From: Hawksworthiomyces lignivorus
Lineage: Eukaryota; Ascomycota; Sordariomycetes; Ophiostomatales; Ophiostomataceae
Length of the DNA stretch: 64,000 bases
NCBI GenBank assembly: GCA_002917075.1
Contig: NTMA01000021.1
Coordinates: 372,001 to 436,000 of the forward strand
Direction: 5' to 3'
Shown here: positions 21,900 through 32,873 of the stretch, one piece after another
How positions within the stretch are numbered: position 1 is the stretch's first letter
Layout: each line of letters opens with the position of its first letter
Program-made: the position numbers and the translations under genes
The notes under the pieces: model-generated
What the model was told of the DNA's origin: nothing
The model's input: the letters and a program-made list of their open reading frames with translations, nothing else
Database searches by the model: none

Positions 21900-23232
21900 G
21901 GCGTCATATGGTGTCGCAGAAACCTATACTTGTTTTGAATCTTCTCAGTTCGGTAAGGTCTAGAGTCTTGCACGGCAGGTTGCGTCTTAGAGCCTCGTGC
22001 TATTGCGGCTTAATTGGTGGTACTAGGACCCCAACTGTTTCGTGAGCTCCTCTTCTTGAAAAGAAGACTTGTGCAGATACTGCTGTACGACATGAATGTG
22101 ACCTCGCTGGGCGTAGAGATCACAAGGTTTGATTGTTATTAGCCAGTACTGAGACGGCAGCAAGATCTAATAGCGCTGTCAATTCAATTGACGTTGCCGG
22201 TATATGTAAGTGCGATTAGATATTGAGGTGTAGAGGAAAAGTGAATAAGGCTCATGCAATTTTGTGTAAGTAGGGACCGGTAGAGTGGAGATTGGTCTGA
22301 AGTAAAACAAAACAAAAGCAAATGAAGTAAAATTCGAAAGCAAATGCACTCTGAAAGAAGATGCAAGTTTTAAACAAGAGGATGAAAAAAAAAAAAAGGG
22401 AGGACAAAAACAAACAGAAGAGAGAAAGAAAGAGCAGGAAATGGAGGGGGAGCAAGAAGATGGAGTGAAAAGAGTGGAGACCAGCGTGGGTGGGTAGTTT
22501 CGATGTATAAGTAAGCCAGTCTAGAATAGCATGTAGGGGTGTGAATAGGTCACCTGCAGTAACACGCAACTTAATAAGAAGACGTACGTGTAGAGCTGGT
22601 CCTTTGCTTGACAAGGGGCAGCCGAATACATTAACAAAAAGACGATTTTCTTAGCGCGAAGGGTCGAAGACAACTATACAAAAAATAAAACTGGGGAAAA
22701 GGAGGAGAAGTTTTGACCGTCTTCTTTTGTCTTGGTTTATTAGCCTTGTGGGCATTGGGAAACGCAGAAGATAAAATGGGGTGTTAAAATCCTACCACCG
22801 GAGCAGACGCCATACTTAACACGGCAATGCATGCACCCTGTGCACCATACTCCATGCTTCGAGCCACTCTCAGACAAATCGATTCAAGGACGCTCAGGAG
22901 AAATGGTACCATTGCCGCCGTTCTGTTTTATTCTAATCAGGATTTCACGGTGAACCCTGACAGGTTCGGGTCACAGTCTAGTTCAGAACCCATTAGGAAG
23001 TGGAGGATAAGAGGACGGCATGGCAAACATCGGCGTTCGGTTGCATATTCTTCATCAGTTCCTGTGAGAGAAGGTTTACATGTGTACTCCGTAGAAAGAG
23101 AGACAGAGGAAAAGTAGGACAGCGTTTTATCAGACATGACAGATTGGATGTGTATTCTCGTACTCTGCGTCTTTGCGGGATCTCCGCACTTATCCTGCAA
23201 ATCTCCAGCCACAGACTTGTTTTGATGGTTTG

Positions 23233-23310
23233 GCGAATTCCGGTAGCGGCAATACAGCAAACATAATACAATACATGATTGGATAGTGTTGTCGAATTCC
23301 GGTGGCGGCA
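23233..23310 (+). repeat. Short direct repeat pair, 19 bp, about 59 bp apart
   Basis: GCGAATTCCGGTAGCGGCA at 23233-23251 and TCGAATTCCGGTGGCGGCA at 23292-23310 match at 17 of 19 positions in the same orientation. Function unknown; it may be a duplicated protein-binding site or a footprint of local duplication. Confidence 0.7.
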
Positions 23311-25595
23311 GGCGTGAAGAACGGCCATCATATCTCCTAAAGTACTATATACCCGGCCTACATATCACACTAAAACGAGCATCTAAATGTCTTTCTGTGA
23401 GAAGAATAGATGAAGGTAAATCAGCTGCAGGACTTGGTATGCTTCTCGTTCGGCAATGTTTTATTTTCTCTCTTTCCTCTTGCGGGTTTTATGTTTTACA
23501 AGACGGGAACAGAATCTACGAAAGAAAATAATTGCAGCTATTCTGCGGCAGTCTCTCTATGCTGATTCATCAGGGGGAAGAGTAGCCATCAAGTGCTATC
23601 TCCTAAGTTATAAATGGTTATATTAGTAGGTATGTAGAATATACATAACGGGCAGACGACAAAGGCAGTACGGGACGTACCTGGCTATTAAAGGAAAAGA
23701 AAGACCAAGCAATACTCGTCCCTGGTGAACTCAACGAGCGGAAGAAACCTTGGGTTCTCGGAGTGTAATAAAGAACAAATCTATAATACCGAACAAGCAA
23801 GTGACCGGGGGATCTAAAAATTGTACCGGAAATCGAATGTAATTACGAACGGCTATTCGGGGGTAGAATGAGACGAAAGATTTTATCTGAGGAGGAGAGA
23901 AAAAGAAAACCCATGTGGCGCTGACACTTGACACTACTTAGTTTTAGCGCCCCGTTGCACATTTGGCAATCATGCAGGAAATGCCCCAAAAAATTGCATC
24001 GTCAATTACGAAAATGGAGTGGCATTGCACCAGTGAAGATACGATAGGACATGGTATCCAAGAGCTACAGAAAAAAGAAATACAGAAGAAGAAAAGCATT
24101 ACACGGTGTAAGATCGGAGCGCACAGGGGAAACATCGGTGCAGGACACACAAATGAATACTGATTTGGGCATTGTCTTCAGTTTCAGATAGGATTACAAT
24201 GGTGAGGCTCCAAGTCACCTATAATAGGTACTTCTACATAGACACATATGTCCTCGTATATAAGAGGATACTTTCAAAGTGGCCGAACAAGGAGGATCCA
24301 ATCATAGTATATGTGATGGGCTGGCTGGTCTTGTTATTGTTCCATCTCCCGTTGGTCTAAGTTTTTCGCGAGTCTCGGGGACTTGGAGGGCGAACTCGAT
24401 TTGTGGAGGACGGAAGAAAAAAAAATTCATGAATGAATTGCAGCAGCTGTGGAGTCTCGATCCACAACGAGACGAACAAGCGCCAAGTCCCTCCATTGCC
24501 CTCAGTCCTGCTCCATATGGAGTGGCCACGGCTGGCGTCGACAGTCTGGGGAAGGGGATCAGCTCAAAAAGTAGAAGGCAGGTGAATCCTGGTCAACCAG
24601 TAACCACACGCGCTTGTACGTACGCACGCTAAGAGATCACGATCATTCACAAAAAAAAAATGTCGTAAGATGCTTTGACTTAGCTCTCTTCTTGATTAGG
24701 TATGGCTTCCTCTTCCTCAAGAAAGACAAGGGGAGAAGGAGTTTAAGGGGATGGATGACAGGAATTAGCATAGCGTTCTTGCATAGAGTAGAAAGACCAT
24801 ATTGTTATTATGTGATATTGCTTCACAGCGTGTCTGCTACAACAACAATCCCTGATGGTGAAAAGCAGTATTACGACTAGTTCAACACGACATTTCTGCG
24901 CGCCAGATGCGAAGCTGCGACATTACGTTTTCAGACCCTCCGCTTATCGAAATCGGTAAGAACCGGGGCGCTGTTTTCGTGTAAGAAAGAACGCCGGCTA
25001 ACAAGCTGCTTTGTAAACCAGCGACCTTGCTTTCCAATTTAAGATAGGCCACGCCTACTTATAGAGGCATTTTCCCTAACTTACACGCCTCGCAGCAACA
25101 GCGTGTAATTGTTTTTTACCGCTTCGTAATCCTTTAGTATATGTTTCAAGTTTCGGCTCTCCGTTCCTTTCATATGAGAAAAGAGCACCTGGAAAGCTGC
25201 TGGACATGGAGAGCAGTAGGCAGAAGGAAGGAGAGCAGTTGATATGGACGGCCCTGAGCACGACCCCCTGAGGTATGTTTTGATCGGCTTGCCACCGTCA
25301 ATTGAGAGTGTAAGGGCCAGACCGTCGGAAAAAGTCGGCCGTGGAATGGGGGTGTCGACTTCCGGACGCCCGACCCACCATCCGTTTTTGCTCCTCTCAC
25401 GCGCTGCCCTTGGCATTTCCGCCGTGCTGTAAATTTTACTTAGGTCGTGTGCCTCCCGGGTTTTTTAGTCCCTCCACACATTTTGGATGGACGACTTTGC
25501 ACGTACGCCTACGTACGATTTCATGAACAGGAACGCCATCCTTTATCCACCCCCAGCCCCAGATTATATCTGGCAAAGTATAGCCTCCTAACTTC

Positions 25596-25818
25596 TACGG
25601 AGTACGAGTACTATGTCCTACCCCATTTCGCGGGCGAACAGGTGATCAAGACATTCAATGTGCGATCGCTCTGGTAAGATCCACTTATTTTCAATATCAC
25701 GTGAAGTATATATAAGGACGACCCAACCAAAATCAACAAGCGTAGACATCCATAATTCGAAAAAGGCGCAGTTCCTCGATAAGTGGGTATGTACGGAGTA
25801 TGATAGCGTCTACGGAGT
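25596..25818. repeat. Cluster of three TACGGAGT-type motif copies
   Basis: Exact TACGGAGTA at 25596-25604 and 25792-25800, and TACGGAGT at 25811-25818, all in the same orientation within 223 bp. They lie about 1.5-1.7 kb upstream of the MARVEL-like gene. Confidence 0.75.
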
Positions 25819-27311
25819 TCACCTGCCTAGAATCAGAAGGCATATATTAACTATGTAAAATATCTGGTTTCAGTATAGCTGGGAATTGCCAGTGATTTTT
25901 GCGATATTTGATGGATCCTATTTCCTTTACTTCCTATTGAGCGGACAAGCACTTTATGGATCCGTACAAGGTACTCGACAGCTGCGAGTGGTCAAAGGTT
26001 ATCAACCCACCTGCCCATTCCTGATAGGTACTGACTCTTGAGGCCAGTGAGAGTACAATCGCAATGCTGGTTGTAAGAGTGTAACAGACCAAATTGAACG
26101 AAACAGCTTTCATACAGAGCGAAACTTGACCCAATTACGAGAAGTTGGCCTTTGTTGCCAAGCCCGTGGCCGTATAAAATCGACGTTCATCCGTGAAGAC
26201 AATTAGTCACATTGTGAGGCGCCTTCAGCAAGTCCGGGTCGGCAACCCATGATCTATTATTTTACTCGTCCCGAGGGCCTTTTCGGAGCAGAATGGCGCA
26301 AACCAAGAGGCAATATCCTCCGTTGGCCACACACGGCGTGCGTAGATCTTACAGGAGGATGCTGACAATCACAAAGTAATAAACAAGAATATACTTGGGG
26401 CGAGACAGGTCTCTCGCCGCCTTCATTAGCACAAGCCACCAAGTGAGGGGGGCAAAGTGAATTTCGCGACGCACAGCATAGTGGCGGTGCCAGAGCCAAC
26501 AGTTTGTGTGCTGTTTAGAGTATGACGCCAAGAATGTGCCAAATAACCAGTCCACAATATCCAAGACGTTGGGGTCACGATTACGTCATTGATTACTCCT
26601 GTCCCAGCACGAAGAGCAGAGACTACTTAGAAGATCAAATAAAAGGTGAATAAGGATAAGAGAAAAGAAAAGGAGTAATGACGATGCTATACGAAGTACG
26701 TATCAGCTGTCCTTTGTTCGGGCTTGAATGGAAGAGATGCTCTCTTGAGATGCTTGTTAGGTAAAAGGGACCCGCGTAGTAGTGTATCTCAGAAAGCCAT
26801 CGACAAAGAGGCCAAGGACGCAAAATAACGGGTAGCCTATTGGTAAACAAACGAAGACCAACTCAGCAGTTGTGTACAATCCCCACATAGGACCAACTCA
26901 AAAGAGAGGTAGAGCTGTAGAGTTGTAGGATCGACCGACGCCAGCGAAGATTAGGGATGTAGCACGTAATCTGGACGTCACCTCTCCTGCCTCGCTTCTC
27001 TCATTGTATAGATGCACTCAGGCCTTCATGAGATCTGGGACTACAATTTGGACGTGAGGATATACACAGTCTGTTATAAAAAGGAACTGATCGACTTCGT
27101 CAATTACTTTTTTTTTCAGTTCCCTTCCTTCTACACTACAATAACACGCCAATATCGTCCAACGAACACTTCTCCTATATATTTCCTCGCCTTTTCTTCT
27201 CTTTCTCATCGACTCCTCTCATTTCTAACAATCAATAGAGGACTGTCACATTCTCACATTACGTCATCACCGACTCGCCAGCTCAACACAAGGATAGTGT
27301 GCGCTGCAGCC

Positions 27312-28181
27312 ATGGGTGCTCGTACTCTCCGCAGCCTCAAGCTGCTGCAATTCTTCTTCCGCGGTGTCACTTTAGCCTGCTCTCTTGTCGTCCTCGCCAT
27401 CTTCTCTTACTTCCTGGGCTCACTGCGTGCACACAACTTGCACATTCCCGCCTGGGCCCGCGCGGTAGAGGCTCTGTCGGGAGCGGCTGCTCTGTACAGC
27501 CTCCTGGGTTTCATGCTGCTGTGGTGCCTCGCTGGCCACATCGTCCCCTCTCTTATCGCTATGCTACTCAATCTCGCCTTCATTGGCGCTTTCATCTACA
27601 TAGCTTATGCTAACCGTAGCGGTGCCGGCTCCTGCCACGGGTCTAACATACGTACCCCCTTTGGCACGGCAGCTGCCAGCGCCACTACCGTCCCCGACGG
27701 GCATGGCGCCGAGATCGTCGTGCCTCGTTTTTCGACGCAGTGCCGCCTAGAGAGAGCTTGTCTAATCGTGTCCATCATTGCTATCTTCTTCCTCGTCTTC
27801 ACCTTACTGACGGAACTATTTATTATCCGCAACCACCGTAGCGAGAAGAAGTATGGCCCCGGCCCCAACAACAATTACACCTCAGGCTCGGGCCGACGCC
27901 GCCGTTTGGGTCTCTTTGGCGCTCGAGGCCGCCGCCGCTCAGACGTAGCCACCGCTGAGGATGGCTACGTGGATCCTAATACCTTACCTGCCCATGCGGA
28001 GCCTCAAGATATGCGTCAGAGCTATACCACGGATACTACGGCGGCTACCAGTGGCTTGTACTCTGGACATGATACGATGCCACTACATAGTGATTCTAAA
28101 CCGGGAGCTGTCTATGCGCAACCTTCCACGAATTACGGGAACAAGCCGACAACATATGGGAATACACCGACAAACTTTTGA
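27312..28181 (+). CDS. MARVEL-like four-transmembrane membrane protein
   Basis: Intronless gene of 289 aa from the ATG at 27312, chosen for its strong gccATGG context and because the protein then begins with a short basic end (MGARTLRSLKLLQ) before TM1. The frame is open back to an ATG at 27012, but that stretch is low-complexity and probably leader. Four hydrophobic helices lie at about residues 17-36, 52-73, 78-100 and 148-171, with a Cys-containing extracellular loop (SCHGSN...QCRLE) between TM3 and TM4. A hydrophilic cytosolic tail of ~115 residues contains a basic patch (SGRRRRLG...GRRRRSD). The topology and lengths suit fungal MARVEL-domain proteins, associated with membrane microdomains and vesicle apposition. 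No catalytic motif. The assignment is topological, so another four-TM family is possible. Confidence 0.72.
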   Translation: MGARTLRSLKLLQFFFRGVTLACSLVVLAIFSYFLGSLRAHNLHIPAWARAVEALSGAAALYSLLGFMLLWCLAGHIVPSLIAMLLNLAFIGAFIYIAYANRSGAGSCHGSNIRTPFGTAAASATTVPDGHGAEIVVPRFSTQCRLERACLIVSIIAIFFLVFTLLTELFIIRNHRSEKKYGPGPNNNYTSGSGRRRRLGLFGARGRRRSDVATAEDGYVDPNTLPAHAEPQDMRQSYTTDTTAATSGLYSGHDTMPLHSDSKPGAVYAQPSTNYGNKPTTYGNTPTNF

Positions 28182-28514
28182 GGTCTCCCATGCGCAGTAT
28201 GAAGAGACGCCATGACAGTCGCAGTTGTAGGTTTGACACCCAGAGACAGGATACTTACAGAGCAAAAGGAAATTGAATTTTTAACACTGAGCAGGAATTT
28301 AATTTGTCTAAAATAATAAAAGCCGTTGAGTGAAGAAAGAGAAGGTGGGCTTGCTTTACAAAACATGGAGCAAACAATAGTATCAAGCTATGATAAGAAT
28401 GCAGATAGGATTTGACTCATCTTTGATTTACACTAGATTAAGTCCTAGTTTTAACCAAAGAAACTCAAAACTAGCTGGTTTATACAGCAGTAGCATCTGA
28501 AGTGAAAGTCTGCA
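28182..28514. other. Convergent 3' intergenic region
   Basis: This 333-bp spacer lies between the stop codons of the MARVEL-like gene (+) and the HAM-2/Far11 gene (-). It is A/T-rich with AATAAT- and AATTAA-like stretches (about 28270-28320) suited to poly(A) sites in either direction. Nothing else was recognised. Confidence 0.6.
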
Positions 28515-31500
28515 TTAGCCGTCCCATTCGCTCATGACGCTCTCTCCGTCGTTCAAATCGGCCCAATTAAGATCCAATTTCTCCAGCTCGCGAACAAAGA
28601 AATCATGTTCCTCTCGTAGAGCCACCCGAACTTCCGGCGCCATCTTGTCTGGATACCGCCGCACGTTGAACCAATGGGTCAGACTGCGCAGCGCTTGTTC
28701 CAGCGGCAACGAGCTCTCTACCTCGCCATCTATATCGCTACCTGCAAGCCATTCGTCGCGCAGCTCTGGCCGACAGTGTAAGTATACCGCGGTGATCACC
28801 CGCATATTTCCCTGCCGCCATTTGCGTCCACAATATGGCACCTGGTTTTTGAATAGCTTCAAAGTGTACAAACGCAACTCTTGTTGTGGAACCTTTAGCA
28901 TCTTGCGGAGAATATTTGAAGACTTATAATGTACCAGCAACAGATTACGATGAGCTTTGTTCTTGCAGATCTTTTGCATAACACGCAAAAGGTTGATCAG
29001 GGAGAAAAAATTTCGCCGGTTGAAATCTGTGATCGGTTCGATTGGTGCATCCCCCACTGGGTATCCGAGTTCATCAACCTCAGGACCAGTCGACCTAGCT
29101 GTTGGTTCAACGCGACCAGCACCGATGTTCGCCGGCGCGTCTGATGAGGGCACGGGGGGTGGTGACCGACGGCGTTTAATCGATGGTGGTACGGCGTCAT
29201 CTTCGCTGTCCTCTTCAATTGGTGGTTCAGTCTCTTCTTGCGCAGGTCCGGCACGAATATTGCAGAAGTAAAAGAAACTGGAGCGAATAAGTCAACCACA
29301 TGAACGATATATTTGTACAAAAAGCATTCTTTTTCAAGCGATTGTGAAGGGTGTTAGAAATGGCATACCTGCTCTCAATTCTGTCAGTTTTACTATCAAC
29401 CAACTGCTGCACGTCTTGATGTGCCCAAAGCTTTAATAGCAGAGGAACATAGTTGCAATCAAGTAGAAGCTGTGTCAGATACTCAAATTTGAGAACATCT
29501 TGCAGTAAAAAAAAAAAACCCCTTTGTCAGCACTCTTTCTTGTTCAGACGGAGTTAACCGCACCCGGAATATGGCCAGGAGACATAAAACTTACGGGAAA
29601 CTTTTAGCCACTTCAGTAGCAGTAGCAAAATGCCAGAAACAGCCTTTGCACTGATTTCCCTTGTCCTAGCAGAATCAACTTCTTCAGCAGTAAGTTCAAC
29701 CGTTTCTCCACTAGCGCCCAGACTGCCAGCACCTGGCTGGTTTGAGAGAGCACCACCCCTGGCATTAGGGCCAGTTGCTGCGGGATGCTGCTGTTGGCCG
29801 GGAGGCGCCTGGGCCATGAGGACTGCCACATTCATCAAGATTGCCTTGAGAAGGACAATCACTAACGATTGCAAATGAGGCAATGCGTCTCGCTTTGGTA
29901 GTGTTAACATTGAATGAAGAGAAAGGAAGGGAGCCGAGAGGAGTTGTCAGTAATGGCTTACGTAGAAGTCTTCCAGCGCATCAAGGCGCTGTTTTACTCG
30001 CTCATTGACCTCGCCAGGCCGTGGGCCATAGTCCACATCTGGTTCGTCCTTTTTAGATTGTTTGGTCATTTCGCTAGGTTTCAGAAGGCCAAGTTCTTCT
30101 TTCTCGGCAAAGGTGAGCGAAGACAAATCTAGGTCGTCAATCAACTCGTCATCGATGGCATCCCAGCCGCGTTCGAACTTCAGGAACTTTTCGCGCTCTT
30201 CCCAAAGCTGTCGGGTTGCTCGTGTCATGCGGACGCGGTTCGAGAATAGCTCTCCGGCTTCAAGAATCGACGAAGGAACGTCACTCCCTTCCCATTTGCG
30301 TCCCACAAGAGCATCTTGCAATGCTGCGGAGCCTTTCCCACCGACACCATTGCTACTAGCATCCAGCGGCGGATACATAAAAGGGAAGTTCTGGTTTGTT
30401 TGGTAATTTTGCTTTTTTCCTCCCTTGCCGCCAACAGCTGGAGAAGGAGGCGGTGACGGAGCTGGAGTCGCAATGTGAACGGGTTGGTTGAGAATCGAAG
30501 CGCCGCCGTAGGCATTAGGCGGTCCAGGAAGGATGCCATTGGTGCCATTGTTTCGAGGGGGGTGATTCGGTGGCGGAGGCAGCAGAGTCGTGTTGTCGTC
30601 ATCTAGAGGCAGCAGAGGCTGGGGAGGGATGTACGCTGGATATTTGGAAGTAATTTCGTGGCGAAAGGCGTGGTAGTCCAAAGGCGATGCCATGATCAGG
30701 TTCTTCTCTTTGTCATCGTCGGCAGTCGACTCGGCTGTTGCCTTTTTGGTTTCTGCCAGCTCTTTGGTCCCGCCAAACACAAGCAACAGGGACTTCCATA
30801 GGAGCAGAAACACCTGGCATTGCGGTATGACCGTGCTGTCGTCCCAACGGAGCCTTGAGGTCACGCTCATCATAAAGTCGGGGATAGATGGTTCGAGCTC
30901 CGCTAGTCATGCCATTAGTTCCGAGAGTAAAATCTTGACAAAGCAACTCGAGAGAAATAGAAATGAAACACACCCAGCTTCACATAGCAAGCGGCCATAT
31001 CGAGAGGCTCACTGAGCGTCGCCTGCACCAGGACGTAAAAAGCAGTCATCAAGTTCGCCAGCTCATCCTGAGCGTCTTGAAATACTCCTGGCTGCAACTG
31101 CTGGACATCGTCTGGCCCCCTAGCTAGTGTGTTAGCACAGGTGCGGAAAACACGGCAAATTGCAAAACTCATACTGACCAAAACGGCTCAAATGCATTTC
31201 GGAGGGCTTTCCACAGAATGGGAATCCCTCCTACCTTTCCAACCATAGAAGCACCTGCTATCATGGCTTCTAGATGCCTCTCTCGGGCAACTGTCCTCGC
31301 CTCAGGCGCTCGCTTTGCGTCTGGCACCTGGCCGCCGGAGGTGGCACCCCACCGCCCAAGGAGAATGTACACAAGGCAACCGGCCACCTCGGGCCGCTCT
31401 CTGTGCTTTCCCAACTCTAGACATTGCAAAATCCCAGTTATAAACCGCTCCCGTGTCTCATTATCCGCTTCATCCCACGATGCTGCGCTGCTCCCCTCTC

Positions 31501-32023
31501 TTTCCCAACGAGATTCAAAATTCTGTTGTGCGTAGTTGAGCCGAACCCACTGCCAAATCTGGTAGGAAAACCACTCGTCAATCTCTTCGTCGAAGGCACC
31601 CATATCCTCGTAGGTAAAATCGTAGGTAATCGGCTCGTTGCGAGGAAATTCGGAGGCGAGCCGCCGCAGCTGAGAGAGCGAGAGTGAGTCGAGGGCTTGC
31701 TGGGGTCCACCAAGACCGCCAGTACTTCCGTTGTTGCCGACATTATTGCTGCTACTGCCGACTACAGACCCAGCCGCCGTGTTCTGATTTGGAGGGGGTG
31801 GGAAAGATAGAGAAGATTGGGAGGGTTGGGTTACGTGGGTTGTTGGCGCAGGTCTCTGTAGCAGGGACGCCGTGCGGCTGAAGCCAGCATCTACAACATC
31901 TGCGGTTTCCATCTGAGCTGTATCCGGTGTCTTTTCTGTCATCACTGTCGTCGTCCCGACTGCGGGCTGGCCAGACGCAGGTTCCTCGTCTGAGGCTGCT
32001 GATGGGTTCCACAGACTCTTCAT
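28515..32023 (-). CDS. ham-2: Far11/HAM-2 (STRIP) homologue, STRIPAK subunit (6 exons)
   Basis: Minus-strand exons are 32023-31179, 31119-30974, 30902-29962, 29892-29595, 29498-29369 and 29277-28515. GT-AG introns of 59, 71, 69, 96 and 91 bp join in frame to 1040 aa. After a Pro/Ser/Asn-rich N-terminus the N1221-type domain begins near residue 114 (LSLSQLRRLASEFPRNEP, YDFTYEDMGAFDEEIDEWF, YQIWQWVRLN). Later blocks are AELEPSIPDFMMS, RWDDSTVIPQCQVFLLLWKS, and RDALPHLQSLVIVLLKAIL in exon 4. The C-terminal DUF3402-type part has VLKFEYLTQLLLDCNYVP, SFFYFCNIRAG and GRKWRQGNMRVI. This is the family of yeast Far11, Neurospora HAM-2 and animal STRIP1, scaffolds of the striatin-PP2A (STRIPAK) complex needed for hyphal fusion and fruiting; function inferred by homology. 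The start at 32023 is the first in-frame ATG after a splice-acceptor-like sequence at 32081, so a 5' UTR intron is possible. Confidence 0.92.
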
Positions 32024-32061
32024 GCTGGAGCGAAAAAGTGAAAGGCCACTCTGGATGTCAT
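32020..32061 (-). promoter_or_regulatory. Upstream ORF overlapping the ham-2 start (ATGA)
   Basis: A 13-codon uORF starts at the ATG at 32061 and ends in a TGA at 32022-32020 that shares bases with the ham-2 start codon (32023-32021). This stop/start overlap usually favours termination-reinitiation or leaky scanning. It could tune HAM-2 levels if the transcript starts upstream. The uORF ATG lies 19 bases downstream of an ATTACAG acceptor-like site. Confidence 0.5.
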
Positions 32062-32873
32062 GCTGTAATTGCGAAAACACAGCAAACCAAAAGAAAGAGA
32101 GCTAATTCAGAAACAAGCCAAACAAGCCAAAGAAAAAAAAAACCCACAGTTTCAGTGATAGAACGAAGCAGGATTTTGGGAGAGGAATGTTGTATTTTGG
32201 AGCTGCTCCAGACAGCTACTGTGGAGTTGATCCTATTTTCGTTTCCTGTCAATACGTAAGATCCTCTCAGCGCTGCTTTCTGCAATAGTTAAGGCAAGCT
32301 TCCTGGTCCAAGCAGTCAGGGCAACCAGGCGGGAAAGGAGCAACAGTGGGGTCTAGCCAATCAGCGACTAACTACAGCACAATAGGGGGTAACTACCGCT
32401 TGCATTGTGGCGTTACGCAGAAAATCTTCCGCCCGTTTTACTCACATCGGCGATTGCTGTGTGGCGTAAGAGTCATGGATGGATATTGCGTGCCGAGCAG
32501 CCCCCTTCAGGTCACGTCTTCCTCTCGGCTGAACAAGACTACCACCGAACAAGATAATCGCCTGGGCTCCAATTACGTTCGGCTTCTTCTCCCTCGAGCA
32601 TATTAAGCTACTTGCTTGTGAAATCTAACCTTAATAAAATCCTCTCTCACAGAGCGTTGTGAAGCTGTGACTAAAGAGGGTTGAAGCAAACAGAGCTCGG
32701 CGAAAGTTAGACATCTTCTCTTTTTGTGTTGCATTCTATTCTCTGATCGTGGTCATAGAAATAACAGTGATATTTGCTTAAAATTCGGTATGACTTCTCA
32801 GCCTATGCCGCCCTGTACTTTTATGTCAGAATCTGTATTTTGCTGCCAGACACGTCAGGCTCGGTAGCGCACA
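32062..32873. promoter_or_regulatory. Shared divergent promoter of ham-2 and the RBR ligase gene
   Basis: About 0.8 kb separates two start codons pointing apart. The ham-2 side contains a T-rich tract and tandem CAAGCCAAA-like units (about 32110-32130) before an ATTACAG acceptor-like site, suggesting a leader intron. No clear TATA or CCAAT pair was assigned; CCAAT occurs at 32357 (plus) and ATTGG, its complement, at 31803 in the coding part. Confidence 0.45.

Larger units (their letters stand above)
21900..27311. other. Long head-to-head intergenic region, no supported gene
   Basis: 5.4 kb between the starts of farB (-) and the MARVEL gene (+). The farB-proximal 0.8 kb is rich in A/G on plus (pyrimidine on the farB strand), compatible with a long leader. 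Other content: a near-exact direct repeat (GAATTCCGGT-GCGGCA core at 23233-23251 and 23292-23310); TACGGAGTA copies at 23085, 25596 and 25792; and a partial copy at 25811. No frame shows a domain. Confidence 0.55.

Noticed and set aside
32058..32285. Possible N-terminal coding exon of ham-2 upstream of the acceptor at 32081
   Set aside because: This frame starts with TTG, and I see no ATG on the minus strand in 32083-32400; the region fits a leader with an intron better.
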